A program made the translations under genes and the position numbers. The notes below the pieces were generated by a model, which made no database searches, was not told the DNA's origin, and worked only from the letters and a program-made list of their open reading frames with translations. A stretch of 55,263 bases of DNA, from the NCBI RefSeq assembly GCF_004010055.1, contig NZ_RQVT01000023.1:1-55263 (forward strand). The letters run 5' to 3'. This document shows, one piece after another, positions 1 through 9,621 of the stretch. The DNA comes from Psychroflexus aestuariivivens (GTDB lineage Bacteria; Bacteroidota; Bacteroidia; Flavobacteriales; Flavobacteriaceae). Position 1 is the first letter of the stretch. Each line of letters opens with the position of its first letter.

Positions 1-872
1 ATTTGAACACCCGTTAAGTCAATAACTTGACCCCAAATGTTTTCAAAATCAGTCACATCAGCAGGATTATCAGTCACTAAAACTATGGCAATCTCGCCTG
101 TTGCCAAAGTTGAAATATCTTGAACTAAATCAGCTGTAGTTGCATCTGCAGATTCATCATCATAATATAAATCACCTTGAACAGAAGCGTCATAAGCAAC
201 AGAGCCAGTGTTTTTAACTTCAAACCAATCGGCAGTTAAATCTGAACCAGATTGTCCTGAGAAAATTTCTGTAATGCTCAGCTCTACTTGAACAGTAGTT
301 TGTTGAGGTGCAAGACCAAATCCATCAATTCCATCAGCTGCACTAGGCGTAGAACTTACTGTTTCAAAACGCTCGCTAGGATCGGTAAATCCATCAAGAT
401 CACCAGATGTGATGCCACTGATCAATTGAATATTTTGATTAGCTGTAGAAACACCATTATTAGCCCAGTTTGAACCTGGATCTGTTTCAGGTTCTCCGAA
501 AACATCTGTAATCACATCTGCATATTTGACGACCAAAGCATCATCACCATTAAATGTAAATGATTTTTCAACAAAAGTAACGTTGTTGTTTGTGGCTTGC
601 GTTTCCATATCAATGGTGCCGATAATCATCACAGCATTTGGTGACAATGTTCCTGCATCAACTGTGATATCTTCCGAAGGTGCCCCGCCATTTGTTCCTT
701 TTTCAACCACTAAATTGTTAGCTGCAAAATCTAAGGTGGCGTCGGTGTTGTTCCAAATTTCAATACCTTTAGGACTTGTGCCTGAGTCAGTTTCTACATA
801 CTGACTAATGATTTGGCCAAAACCAAATTGGATACTGCAAAGTAGCAGTAAAACACTTGTAACTTTCTTCAT
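1..872 (-). CDS. Secreted lamin-tail-domain-like protein, 3' part cut off by window edge
   Basis: An open frame of about 290 codons runs from an ATG at 872 leftwards off the window without a stop, so only the N-terminal part is visible. Residues 1-20 (MKKVTSVLLLLCSIQFGFGQ) form a Sec signal peptide. The mature part holds two Asp/Asn/Thr-rich beta-type segments. The first contains KGIEIWNNTDATLDF, NNLVVEKGTNG and SFTFNGDDALVVKY; the second contains ITEIFSGQSGSDLTADWFEVKN-type wording. The pattern of E-x-W-N/K-N, an insulating loop and GDDALVV is that of lamin-tail (LTD) domains of secreted Bacteroidota proteins. Such proteins are often exported by the type IX system, but the C-terminal sorting signal would lie outside the window. 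The family call is from motif memory and the function is unknown. Confidence 0.7.
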   Translation of the reverse strand, partial: MKKVTSVLLLLCSIQFGFGQIISQYVETDSGTSPKGIEIWNNTDATLDFAANNLVVEKGTNGGAPSEDITVDAGTLSPNAVMIIGTIDMETQATNNNVTFVEKSFTFNGDDALVVKYADVITDVFGEPETDPGSNWANNGVSTANQNIQLISGITSGDLDGFTDPSERFETVSSTPSAADGIDGFGLAPQQTTVQVELSITEIFSGQSGSDLTADWFEVKNTGSVAYDASVQGDLYYDDESADATTADLVQDISTLATGEIAIVLVTDNPADVTDFENIWGQVIDLTGVQ

Positions 873-1200
873 AATTTATAGAGTTTAAATTTTTTTTGAA
901 AGTAGCAGATGTTTTTGTTTTTGATTTTAGTTGAATGTGATGATAATACTATGTAAGCTTTAGGTCTACCTTAGAAATGAGTTAAGAAAACGACAGTTTT
1001 ATAAAGCTAATGTTAAGCTGAGATTTAAATTGTTGGTATTTAGCATTTTATCAATAAGATAAATATTACTCTTAAATCCCGTGTGTTGACGTTTTTTTTT
1101 GAAAATAAAATCTTAAAATTGTTGAATTCAAAGTTGAATAGATACTTTGATTTGAAGTTCAATTAAAAGTTTGTGTTTTTAAAAACTATAATAATGTCTT
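873..1200. other. Divergent intergenic region, AT-rich
   Basis: This 328-nt spacer lies between two divergent genes encoding envelope or secreted proteins. I see no open frame worth calling and no terminator. The only promoter-like element found is the weak one at 1122-1149 facing the rightward gene. No matching element was seen for the leftward gene. Confidence 0.5.
1122..1149 (+). promoter_or_regulatory. Weak candidate promoter for the DUF5686 gene
   Basis: TTG at 1122-1124 is followed after 18 nt by TACTTTG at 1143-1149. This is one base short of the Bacteroidota -7 consensus TAnnTTTG. The start codon lies 51 nt downstream. Confidence 0.3.
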
Positions 1201-3642
1201 ATGAAATTCAAAATTTTAGTGCTGTGTTGTCTATTTGTGAATCAGATTTATAGTCAAACTGAGGTGTCTGGTGTCGTAGTTGACGCTACAAATCAATCGC
1301 CTTTGGCATTTGCCAACATCATATTCAATAATCAAAAATCTAAAGGAACGATTTCCGATATTGATGGGAAATTCAAATTTCGCACCAATGAAGACATCTC
1401 TAAAATTACTGTGAGTTATTTGGGATATGTCACTGAAAGTTTTAGTCCCAAACAGCTGAAAAATATCAGAATAGAGCTGACCAAATCTGAAGAAAGTTTA
1501 GACGAAGTTGTCATTACGAATGCTGAAAATCCAGCACTTGCCATCATCAGAAAAGTTATAGCCAATAAAGCCAAAAATAATCCAGAAAACTTGGGTGGTT
1601 TCACCTACAAATCTTACAATCGCACCGTTTTCGATAGTGAAGACAAGCAAACCCAAGAAGATTCGCTAAGAATAAGACTTCAGGATTCACTTAAAAAACC
1701 TGAATTCAGAAAAGCTTACGACACGCTGACCAAAACCGAAAAATTGACCAAAAGTTTAGACTTCAACATCATGCTTATGGAATCGGTAACTAAGCGTAAA
1801 TTTTTGCCACCAGATTTAAGTGAAGAAGAAGTGATTGGGACACGCGTTTCTGGTTTCAAAAACCCGTATTTCGTGGCTTTAGCTACAGAATTACAGCCGT
1901 TTACGTTTTACGAACCGACCATAGATTTATTGGATATGCATTTCCTGAATCCAATTGCAGACGGAAGTATGAAAAAATACGATTACGTTTTGGAAGAAAG
2001 CATTCCTGTCGGAACAGATACGATTCATATCATTTCATTTTGTCCAAAACCTGATAAAAATATTGAAGGTTTAAAAGGTTTTCTTCACATCAATTCTAGG
2101 AATTACGGCATTCAAAATGTGGTAGCAGAACCCGATGAAGATTTGTTGATGACTTTGAAAATTCAACAGAAATACCAGTTTGTAAATGAGCAATATTGGT
2201 TTCCAGAACAACTCAATTATGATTTGAAACTGAACAGTTCTGGTGGTGCAGGTATTTTTGTGAATGGCAAATCTTATATCAGAGATATTGAACTTCAGCC
2301 AGATTTACAAAAAAGTGATTTTTCTGAAGTTTATTTGAAATACAATGAAGACGCCCCGCAAAAAGATTCAATTTTTTGGCAGGAAAATCGTGAAGAAAAG
2401 CTTTCTCAACGAGACCTGAACACCTATAAAGTGATTGACAGCGTGGGAAAAGAATTCAAGTTTGACAAGATCATCACATTATCCAACAAACTCTCCCAAG
2501 GACTCATTCCGTGGGGCAAATTTGATATTCCAATCGGTAGGCTGTTCAGTTATAATCGTTATGAAGGTTTCCGTTTGGGCGCAGGGATTCAAACCAATGA
2601 GAAGTTGATGAAAAACGTCAAAATCGGTGGCTACATCGCTTATGGTTTTGAAGATGAGACTTGGAAATTCGGTGGACATCTAGATTTTAAATTGAATCGT
2701 GATCAGGATATGTTTCTGACTTTGAATTTTCAAAACGATGTTCGTGAGATTGGAACTTCTGGAATGACTCGCAAAAGCTCTGTCCTTAATGATTTGCGAG
2801 ATGTAATTGCTTCAGATATGGATCGCATTCAGCGATACGCGATTGAATTTGTGCGACGCGATTTTAAATATGCCACTTGGTTGGTAGGATTGTCCCGAAC
2901 TCGAGTTTCTCCACAATATGATTATCTTTTTACCAATTCAGCAGGTTCATTTGGCGATTATTATAATACAGAAGCCACCTTTGGACTTCGATATGCGCAT
3001 CGTGAGAAAATTGTAGATAATCAATTTCAGCGCATGAGTTTAGGAACCGATTACCCAATTTTCAATCTGCGCTATGCGCATGGATTCTCAGGAATTTGGG
3101 ACAGTCAATTCGATTTTAATAAAATTGAAGCTAGCATTCACCAGCGGTTTTTTACTAAAAATTTTGGTAGCACCACTTACCGATTGCAAGCTGGCTATGT
3201 AGATTCTGCTTTGCCAATCGGCTTGATGTTTACTGGAGAAGGCAGCAATGACGACGATATTGCTATTGTGATGCCCAACACGTTTCAAACCATGTTGCCT
3301 TACGAATTTTTGTCCGACCGTTACGCGCATGTGTTTTTAACCCACGACTTTGGAAGTTTGATTTTTAAATCTGGTAATTTTAAGCCTGGAATTATCTTGC
3401 ATCATAATCTTGGTTGGGGCGATTTGGCTAATCCACAACAGCAGAATTATGAATTTAATATCAAAGACCAAGTTTTTACAGAAGTCGGTTTAGAATTGAC
3501 CAAAATTCTAAAAATTGAATATTTGGACTTGTATTATTTAGGTCTGGGAGTTGGCGGATTTTACCGTTATGGCGCGTATAGTTTTGACAAAACCAGCGAT
3601 AATTTTGTCTTTAAAGCCAATTTGTCGATTAGTTTTGATTAA
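1201..3642 (+). CDS. DUF5686 outer-membrane protein with N-terminal carboxypeptidase-regulatory-like domain
   Basis: 813 aa. Residues 1-19 are a signal peptide ending YSQ. Residues 20-100 form a CarboxypepD_reg-like beta-sandwich (VSGVVVDATNQSPLAFANI, then GTISDIDGKFKF), the plug-associated domain also found at the start of SusC-type receptors. The remaining 700 residues match the DUF5686 type: a linker region, then alternating amphipathic strands ending in an aromatic/acidic terminus (LSISFD), as in a beta-barrel. There is no TonB-receptor plug motif, so I do not call it a TonB-dependent receptor. The substrate is unknown. It is a single-gene unit, divergent from the lamin-tail gene. The family assignment rests on overall pattern. 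Confidence 0.8.
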   Translation: MKFKILVLCCLFVNQIYSQTEVSGVVVDATNQSPLAFANIIFNNQKSKGTISDIDGKFKFRTNEDISKITVSYLGYVTESFSPKQLKNIRIELTKSEESLDEVVITNAENPALAIIRKVIANKAKNNPENLGGFTYKSYNRTVFDSEDKQTQEDSLRIRLQDSLKKPEFRKAYDTLTKTEKLTKSLDFNIMLMESVTKRKFLPPDLSEEEVIGTRVSGFKNPYFVALATELQPFTFYEPTIDLLDMHFLNPIADGSMKKYDYVLEESIPVGTDTIHIISFCPKPDKNIEGLKGFLHINSRNYGIQNVVAEPDEDLLMTLKIQQKYQFVNEQYWFPEQLNYDLKLNSSGGAGIFVNGKSYIRDIELQPDLQKSDFSEVYLKYNEDAPQKDSIFWQENREEKLSQRDLNTYKVIDSVGKEFKFDKIITLSNKLSQGLIPWGKFDIPIGRLFSYNRYEGFRLGAGIQTNEKLMKNVKIGGYIAYGFEDETWKFGGHLDFKLNRDQDMFLTLNFQNDVREIGTSGMTRKSSVLNDLRDVIASDMDRIQRYAIEFVRRDFKYATWLVGLSRTRVSPQYDYLFTNSAGSFGDYYNTEATFGLRYAHREKIVDNQFQRMSLGTDYPIFNLRYAHGFSGIWDSQFDFNKIEASIHQRFFTKNFGSTTYRLQAGYVDSALPIGLMFTGEGSNDDDIAIVMPNTFQTMLPYEFLSDRYAHVFLTHDFGSLIFKSGNFKPGIILHHNLGWGDLANPQQQNYEFNIKDQVFTEVGLELTKILKIEYLDLYYLGLGVGGFYRYGAYSFDKTSDNFVFKANLSISFD

Positions 3643-3687
3643 CGGTTTAAAAAAAATCCAATTCTGATTATTTTGCTTTTTAAATAT

Positions 3688-3723
3688 AAAAAAAGCGACT
3701 TATGAAGTTACTCAAAAGTCGCT
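3688..3723 (-). terminator. Rho-independent terminator of panB
   Basis: AGCGACTT (3694-3701) pairs with AAGTCGCT (3716-3723). On the minus strand the 8-bp stem is followed by a run of T (the A run at 3688-3694). Confidence 0.8.
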
Positions 3724-3746
3724 GTAAAATATATTACCACTAATTT

Positions 3747-4565
3747 TTAATACTGTTCTTGATCGCTTGGGAATGCTTTAGACTTAACATCATCATTATA
3801 TTTCTGAAAAGCTTCCGTCATGATGCTGTTCAAATCGGTATAACGACGTAAAAAACGCGGGCTGAATTCTTTATTCATACCCAACATGTCGTGTACAACC
3901 AAAACTTGACCATCTACGCCATTGCCAGCGCCAATACCAATCACAGGGACTTGAACGCTCTGGGCAACTTCAGCAGCAAGTTTGGCTGGAACTTTTTCCA
4001 AAACAATGGCAAAACAACCAATTCTTTCTAGCATCAAAGCATCTTCTTTGAGTTTTTCAGCTTCGTATTCTTCTTTAGCGCGAACAGTGTAAGTACCGAA
4101 TTTGTAAATTGATTGTGGAGTTAATCCCAAATGTCCCATCACCGGAATACCAGCTTTCAAAATTCGTTTGATAGAATCTTTAATTTCTCGACCGCCTTCC
4201 ATTTTTACAGCATGCGCACCGCTTTCTTTCATAATCCTAATGGAAGAACGCAAAGCTTCTTTCGGATCACTTTGGTAACTGCCGAAAGGTAAATCTACAA
4301 CTACCAAAGCGCGTTTTACCCCACGAATGACGCCAGAGGCGTGATAAATCATTTGGTCTAAAGTTATAGGAAGCGTAGTTTCGTGACCTGCCATCACATT
4401 CGAGGCAGAATCGCCGACCAAAATCACATCAATGCCAGCTTGGTCTACGATTTGCGCCATTGTGAAATCGTAGGACGTCAACATAGAAATCTTTTCGTTA
4501 TTCGCTTTCATTTCACCAAGCGATTTTACCGTAATTCTTTTATATTGTTTTTTGGCTACTGACAT
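3747..4565 (-). CDS. panB: 3-methyl-2-oxobutanoate hydroxymethyltransferase (ketopantoate hydroxymethyltransferase)
   Basis: 272 aa, the usual length. PanB transfers a hydroxymethyl group from 5,10-methylene-tetrahydrofolate to 2-oxoisovalerate, the first committed step of pantothenate and CoA synthesis, in the cytosol. Recognisable blocks are [17 protein letters not shown] near the N-terminus, [18 protein letters not shown] (metal-binding Asp in GDS), [29 protein letters not shown] and [17 protein letters not shown]. The start ATG at 4565 gives the basic N-terminal leader [10 protein letters not shown] common in this phylum. It is a single-gene unit with its own terminator, and no other pan gene is in the window. 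Confidence 0.96.
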   Translation of the reverse strand: MSVAKKQYKRITVKSLGEMKANNEKISMLTSYDFTMAQIVDQAGIDVILVGDSASNVMAGHETTLPITLDQMIYHASGVIRGVKRALVVVDLPFGSYQSDPKEALRSSIRIMKESGAHAVKMEGGREIKDSIKRILKAGIPVMGHLGLTPQSIYKFGTYTVRAKEEYEAEKLKEDALMLERIGCFAIVLEKVPAKLAAEVAQSVQVPVIGIGAGNGVDGQVLVVHDMLGMNKEFSPRFLRRYTDLNSIMTEAFQKYNDDVKSKAFPSDQEQY

Positions 4566-4647
4566 AATTTTCGTTTTATTTGAATGGCTAAATTAACTAA
4601 ATTTAGCGTCAAACTAAAACACTTAAGAACACATTAAACATTCTCTT

Positions 4648-5820
4648 ATGAATCCAATATTATTTGACGATCACCTCAGGAGTCAATTTCTGCCATTGAC
4701 TTTTACCCGTCCAATTGCAGATTTAAGATTCGGAATTCTAAAAATTTCAGAAAAATGGGAAAAAGCCTTTAATTCTGAAATTTCATACCAAACTGAAAAT
4801 TATTTAACTTCAAAATTTCCCAAAACTATTTCTTCTGAAAATGTGTATATCAACGCCAGATATTGCCCGAATTCAGCACTGATTTCTGCGATTCAGAATT
4901 TGAAAAAAGATGAGGTTTTGATGCATGGCGAAACTATTGTCGCTTATATTTTGGATAAGAATTCAACTTTGGATATTTCAAAACTGAACACCATTCCAAT
5001 TCATTTTGAATTGCTTTATGTTGAACATATCACCGATTTGTTTTCCAAAAATCATCGTGCGATTGAAGCGGATTTTGAAATTTTAACAGCAGGCCGAACT
5101 TCTGAAAGTATTCCAGAAACGGTCACTTGTTTCAATAAAGAAAGAATTTTTGTTGAAAAAGGAGCCAAACTTTATAATGGCACGTTGAACGCAACAGACG
5201 GACCGATTTATATTGGCAAGGATGCTGAAGTCATGGAAAATGCTGCTATTCGTGGTCCTTTTGCACTTTGCGATCACGCCACTGTCAAAATGGGTGCGAA
5301 AATTTATACTGGAACCACCATCGGTCCACATTCTAAAGTTGGCGGTGAAGTTAGTAATAGTTTGATTCAGGGATTTTCTAACAAGGGACACGATGGGTTT
5401 TTGGGGAATTCCGTCATCGGCGAATGGTGCAATTTGGGCGCAGATACCAACACCTCAAACCTGAAAAATAATTATGCCAGTGTAAAACTTTGGGATTACG
5501 AATCCTCTCGATTTAAAGATACGGGACTTCAATTTTGCGGACTTATTATGGGCGATCATTCTAAATGCAGCATCAATATGATGTTCAACACTGGAACAAT
5601 AGTTGGCGTGAGCGCTAATATTTTTGGTTCAGGATTTCCAAGAAATTTTGTGCCGAGTTTCAGTTGGGGCGGAAGCCAAGGTGTCATCACTTACAAATTG
5701 AACAAAGTTTTTGAAGTTGCTGATATTGTGATGAAACGCCGAAGTTTGAATTTAACTGAAGAAGATCGAACGATTCTGGAACATATTTTTGAAGCGACTT
5801 CAAGCTATCGTCGTGATTAA
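4648..5820 (+). CDS. Alternative GlmU-type protein (putative sugar nucleotidyltransferase / left-handed beta-helix acyltransferase)
   Basis: 390 aa. The N-terminal half (MNPILFDDHLRSQFLPLTFT, RPIADLRFGILKISEKW) is the divergent nucleotidyltransferase-like part of the Bacteroidota-specific GlmU family, which I know as the alternative UDP-GlcNAc diphosphorylase/GlcN-1-P acetyltransferase. The second half (about 180-340) has hexapeptide repeats typical of a left-handed beta-helix: IYIGKDAEVMENAAIRGP, KIYTGTTIGPHSKVGGEV, NSVIGEWCNLGADTNTSNLK. It probably makes UDP-GlcNAc for lipid A and peptidoglycan, fitting lpxD/C/A elsewhere in the window. Whether the N-terminal half is catalytically active cannot be decided by eye. 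It is followed 18 nt later by the acyl-CoA dehydrogenase-like gene and is probably co-transcribed with it. Confidence 0.8.
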   Translation: MNPILFDDHLRSQFLPLTFTRPIADLRFGILKISEKWEKAFNSEISYQTENYLTSKFPKTISSENVYINARYCPNSALISAIQNLKKDEVLMHGETIVAYILDKNSTLDISKLNTIPIHFELLYVEHITDLFSKNHRAIEADFEILTAGRTSESIPETVTCFNKERIFVEKGAKLYNGTLNATDGPIYIGKDAEVMENAAIRGPFALCDHATVKMGAKIYTGTTIGPHSKVGGEVSNSLIQGFSNKGHDGFLGNSVIGEWCNLGADTNTSNLKNNYASVKLWDYESSRFKDTGLQFCGLIMGDHSKCSINMMFNTGTIVGVSANIFGSGFPRNFVPSFSWGGSQGVITYKLNKVFEVADIVMKRRSLNLTEEDRTILEHIFEATSSYRRD

Positions 5821-5838
5821 AATTTCACTAAACGCTTT

Positions 5839-6822
5839 ATGAGAAAAATTACACTTGAAGATTATAAGAAATCAGAAATTTCTGAAGATTTATTGAGAGA
5901 ATTATTTGAGCGGAATTGGTTCAAAATGTTTGTACCGAAAGACTTTGGCGGTTTAGAATTAGATTTGAAAACGGCTAGCCAACATATTACAGAAACTGCC
6001 GCGCATTTTGGTGGTTTAGGTTGGGTTTTGAATCTTGGTGCTGGTGCCAACTGGTTTTCAGGTTTTTTTGAAACCGAAGCGGCTAAAACTATTTTCTCGC
6101 CATCAAAGACCGTTATTGCCGGAAGTGGTTCGGAAAGTGGCTCATTCAAAGAGAAAAAAAATACGGTAATTTTAAACGGAAGCTGGTCAAAATGTTCAGG
6201 AGCGGCTCATGCCAATTATTTTAGCTTGAATGCTAAAAACGAAGATTCTGGAGCAATTTCATCTTTTGTTGTACCAAGATCTTCTGTGAAATTTTCAGAT
6301 GAAAAATGGGAAATTTTTGGTCTAAAAAGCACATCTTCTTTGACAATACATTTAAAAGATGTTAAAATTCCTAAAAGTTTTGGATTTCAGATCAATTCAA
6401 TTGAAAATCATTCTAATTATAAAGTTTTTCACATTCCATTTGAACAATTTGCGCGCGTTTGTATGTCATCCTGTTTTATTGGTATTGCGCAATGTTTTTT
6501 GAATACTTTAGAATCAGAACAAGTTTTTGGTGAAAATTTTGAAGTTGTGACTGAAACACTTCAACAAAAGATTTCAATGGCTATTCGAAGCCGAGATCAA
6601 TTTGCTGAGATAATTCAAAATGAATCTGAAAAAGGAGTTTTGAAAAAAAATATCCAAGATGATTTGCAAAGCGAACTTGGTGAAGCTAATATTTCTATTT
6701 TTGATGAAATTCAACATTTATTTAAAAAAGGCGGATTGGCTTTAGTTGAAGAGACTGAAATTTGCCATTGGGCGTATCGAGATGTTTTAACCGCAATTCA
6801 GCATTATATGATGAAGCCTTAG
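5839..6822 (+). CDS. Acyl-CoA dehydrogenase family flavoprotein (short form)
   Basis: 327 aa, shorter than the usual 370-400 of acyl-CoA dehydrogenases. The N-terminal helical domain is seen in the segment LFERNWFKMFVPKDFGGLEL. A middle beta-domain follows with AGSGSESGSFKEKKNTVILN and GSWSKCSGAAHANYFSLNA. The C-terminal helical part ends in EICHWAYRDVLTAIQHYMM, which resembles the acyl-CoA dehydrogenase / flavin monooxygenase (Acyl-CoA_dh_2, HpaB/DszC-like) branch. I cannot identify a convincing catalytic Glu, so the reaction is unknown. It lies 18 nt downstream of the GlmU-like gene on the same strand. Confidence 0.72.
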   Translation: MRKITLEDYKKSEISEDLLRELFERNWFKMFVPKDFGGLELDLKTASQHITETAAHFGGLGWVLNLGAGANWFSGFFETEAAKTIFSPSKTVIAGSGSESGSFKEKKNTVILNGSWSKCSGAAHANYFSLNAKNEDSGAISSFVVPRSSVKFSDEKWEIFGLKSTSSLTIHLKDVKIPKSFGFQINSIENHSNYKVFHIPFEQFARVCMSSCFIGIAQCFLNTLESEQVFGENFEVVTETLQQKISMAIRSRDQFAEIIQNESEKGVLKKNIQDDLQSELGEANISIFDEIQHLFKKGGLALVEETEICHWAYRDVLTAIQHYMMKP

Positions 6823-6906
6823 AGTCTTTATGTTTCAGGTTTAAGATTTAGTTAAGTAAGTTTTGGAGATTATTCGTTAAACTTGAATTATTAAAATTAT
6901 AATTCA

Positions 6907-7833
6907 ATGCTGAAAACCATAAAACGGAAATTTAAAGCCTTTTTAGAGTTTAAATATACTAAAATTCTTGTGGATTCTGTTGAAGATTTCACTTCCAATC
7001 AGTCCATGAGTTTTGCAGCTGGAACTGCGTTTTATACGATTTTTAGTCTTCCCGCATTTCTGATTATTATTTTGAACATTGGAGCGAGTCTCTACAGCAA
7101 AACTGAAATTAGAAATGAAATTTTCGCTCAGGTTAGTAATATTGCGGGGGCGGATGCCCAAAAAACTTTGGAAAACATAATTGAAAATTTTGCAATAAAT
7201 TCCGATTCTACTTTCGCTGCAGGAATCGCTATTTTGATTTTGATTTTCAGTGCAACTACGGTTTTTGCAAGTTTACAAAATGCCATCAATCACATATGGC
7301 ATATCAAACCACAGCCTGAAAAAGGTTGGTTAAAGTTTGCAATCAACCGATTATTGAGCTTTTCCATCGTATTGTCTATTGGTTTTGTGCTTATTGTGTC
7401 TTTAATTTTGGATGCGATCGTTTCTTACGCATTTGGTAAACTCGATGAAATTATTGTCGATGTCAACTTGCGTTTGATTTCGATTGGAGAGTTGATTATT
7501 TCACAATTGGTTCTGATTGTTATTTTCGCTTTGATGTATAAAATTTTACCAGACGCCAAAGTGCGATGGAAAGATACTTGGATTGGTGCTTTGGTTACGG
7601 CTTTACTTTTTGTCGTCGGTAAGTTTTTGATCGGAATCTATATGGGAACCAACGATTTGAGTTCAACTTACGGTGCGGCAGGTTCTTTGGTTATTCTTCT
7701 GATTTGGATTTATTATTCAGTAGTAATTTTCTTATTTGGTGCACAAATAACCTATTATATAGCCAAAAATATCGGCGGCGGCGTAAAACCTAAAAAGGAA
7801 GCCATCAGAATAGAAGAGAAAGAAATTGAATAA
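6907..7833 (+). CDS. YihY/virulence factor BrkB family membrane protein
   Basis: 308 aa, typical for the family. A cytosolic N-terminal helix leads to NQSMSFAAGTAFYTIFSLPA, the hallmark first transmembrane block of YihY/BrkB proteins. About six membrane segments follow, with the conserved ATTVFASLQNAINHIW, a YKILPDAKV stretch and the terminal GAAGSLVILLIWIYYSVVIF, FLFGAQITYYIAK. These inner-membrane proteins were once mislabelled RNase BN, and their role (transport or envelope) is not established. The start ATG at 6907 is the first in frame. The gap to the next gene is 44 nt. Confidence 0.9.
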   Translation: MLKTIKRKFKAFLEFKYTKILVDSVEDFTSNQSMSFAAGTAFYTIFSLPAFLIIILNIGASLYSKTEIRNEIFAQVSNIAGADAQKTLENIIENFAINSDSTFAAGIAILILIFSATTVFASLQNAINHIWHIKPQPEKGWLKFAINRLLSFSIVLSIGFVLIVSLILDAIVSYAFGKLDEIIVDVNLRLISIGELIISQLVLIVIFALMYKILPDAKVRWKDTWIGALVTALLFVVGKFLIGIYMGTNDLSSTYGAAGSLVILLIWIYYSVVIFLFGAQITYYIAKNIGGGVKPKKEAIRIEEKEIE

Positions 7834-7877
7834 AAATTAGCATATATTTGAGTTTCCATTTTTAACCAAAAAAATAG

Positions 7878-9569
7878 ATGCTACTAATTATTATTTCCTG
7901 GTGTTATATTTTTTTTACACTTGTGAATTTTGGTTTTGTTGCAGTTAGTATTTTAAAAAAACCTTTAAAAAATAAACTCATACATCTAGTTCTGGGTTTG
8001 ATTTCAATTTTGGTTTTAAGTCATATTTGGGCGTTTTTTTCAGGTTTTGGAATTGTATTTCACTTGTTTCTTTTACTTTCAAATATATCGATCAGTTGGT
8101 TATTTAGAAAACAGATTTTTCAGTTTTATAAGGAAATTCTACATATTCTAAGCCAATTTGCACTAAGTTATAAAATTTTGATTTTTATAATTTCTCTTTT
8201 GATTTTAGCAAAAAGTGCGTCTTTAGGACGTGTTTTGGATAATGAGAATTATTATGTGCAAACCATCAAATGGCTGAATGAATATGGATTTGTTGAGGGT
8301 TTGGCAAATCTGCATTTGTTTTTTGGGCAAAGTAGTGGATGGCATGTTTTGCAATCTGTGTTCAGTTTTCATTTCTTGAATGTTAAATTCAATGATTTCG
8401 ATGCTTTTTTATTACAGGTTCTGAATATTTATGCTTTGAAAACTTTGTATTTTCAAAAAAAGTCATTTCAATTTTTAGTTTTTATTCCAGTTTTGAATTG
8501 GTTTATACTAGAATTTTGCGTGGTGCCTTCCCCAGACTTTGGCGTTATTTTTTCTTCAATTATTTTATGCTTCCTTTTTTTAAGATCGTTTACGAATCCT
8601 AAGCCTCAAGATTTTTATTTAGCTTTATTAGTTTTCTTAAGTGCAATGCTTATTAAGGTCACGGCTATTGGTTTGCTTGTTTTTCCCCTGGTTTTGTTTT
8701 TCAAATTGAAATCAAAATCTTTCAAATTTTATATTAAAACGATTAGCCTTGTTCTTGTTTTTGCTTCACTTTGGGTTGGAAAAAATTTAGTGATTAGCGG
8801 CTATCCATTATTTCCGTCAGATTCATTTAGTGAATTGTTCACTTTGAATCATCAAATTCCTGAAGCATTATATAATTTTTCACTTCGTAAAGAGAAATTG
8901 TTGGAATTTTTTGCAAGTACAAAAGAAGTCGAGTTATTATCAACTTTCGATTTGTTTTGGAAATGGCTTACGCATTCAAAAGTTAGTTTGATTTTCAATT
9001 TATCATTACTATTGTCTGTGATTGTAATACCAATTCTAATTTTACGTTTGAAGTTGAAATCAGCGATTTGGTGGATTTATTTGTCGTTCATCGCTCAGTT
9101 GGTTTTTTTAGCAATGACTTCACCACAATACCGTTTTGCGTTACACTATTTAGTTATTTTTGCGCTATTATTTTTGAGTCTCAGTCGATTCGCTTTAAAG
9201 TATAGATTGCTAATATTAAGTTTTTCGCAAATAGTGGTGATTTGGTTTTTATTGTTTCCAATTCGTTATGGCGAAATATCTTCAAAGAATTATCAATTAG
9301 AATCTGAGATTTTTCAACTGAAAAACTTTGTTGTTCCTGCACCAAATTCTGCCATAGATTCAGAATATGAAATCAAAAGAGTTGGCAATATGAATTATTA
9401 TTCACCAGTTGAACCAGTTTATTTTTGGAGTACTGGCGATGGAGATTTACCGTGTGTCAATGAAAAACAACTTAAATATTTTAGTCATAAAATCAAGTAT
9501 AGACCTCAATTGAAAGATTCTACGGAACTTTCAAAAGGCTTCTATTCAGAAAAAATTTCAGACGAATAA
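7878..9569 (+). CDS. Large polytopic inner-membrane protein, possibly LIC_10190-like / glycosyltransferase-like
   Basis: 563 aa with roughly a dozen hydrophobic segments from residue 1 to about 470, then a soluble C-terminal tail of about 95 residues that includes SAIDSEYEIKRVG and FWSTGDGDLPCV. Phe, Leu and Ile are very abundant. After the third or fourth helix there is a luminal-type loop with DNENYYVQTIKWLNEYGFVE and FGQSSGWHVLQ. This layout recalls the GT-C-like membrane proteins that Bacteroidota genomes list as the LIC_10190 family. I recognise no catalytic motif, so function is open. The gene precedes rpsA, which has its own promoter. Confidence 0.7.
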   Translation: MLLIIISWCYIFFTLVNFGFVAVSILKKPLKNKLIHLVLGLISILVLSHIWAFFSGFGIVFHLFLLLSNISISWLFRKQIFQFYKEILHILSQFALSYKILIFIISLLILAKSASLGRVLDNENYYVQTIKWLNEYGFVEGLANLHLFFGQSSGWHVLQSVFSFHFLNVKFNDFDAFLLQVLNIYALKTLYFQKKSFQFLVFIPVLNWFILEFCVVPSPDFGVIFSSIILCFLFLRSFTNPKPQDFYLALLVFLSAMLIKVTAIGLLVFPLVLFFKLKSKSFKFYIKTISLVLVFASLWVGKNLVISGYPLFPSDSFSELFTLNHQIPEALYNFSLRKEKLLEFFASTKEVELLSTFDLFWKWLTHSKVSLIFNLSLLLSVIVIPILILRLKLKSAIWWIYLSFIAQLVFLAMTSPQYRFALHYLVIFALLFLSLSRFALKYRLLILSFSQIVVIWFLLFPIRYGEISSKNYQLESEIFQLKNFVVPAPNSAIDSEYEIKRVGNMNYYSPVEPVYFWSTGDGDLPCVNEKQLKYFSHKIKYRPQLKDSTELSKGFYSEKISDE

Positions 9570-9589
9570 TAAAATATTCATGTAAGTTT

Positions 9590-9618
9590 TTGATTTTCAA
9601 AAAATAGCTGTATTTTTG
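9590..9618 (+). promoter_or_regulatory. rpsA promoter
   Basis: TTG (9590-9592), 18 nt, then TATTTTTG (9611-9618) followed by CA. This matches the Bacteroidota sigma-A pattern TTG-N17-23-TAnnTTTG. The expected transcription start is near 9622, giving a leader of about 114 nt. Confidence 0.8.
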
Positions 9619-9621
9619 CAC

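Noticed and set aside
288-804. Two plus-strand open frames within the first kilobase
   Set aside because: They lie opposite the signal-peptide-bearing minus-strand gene 1-872, have no recognisable protein features and read as antisense shadows.
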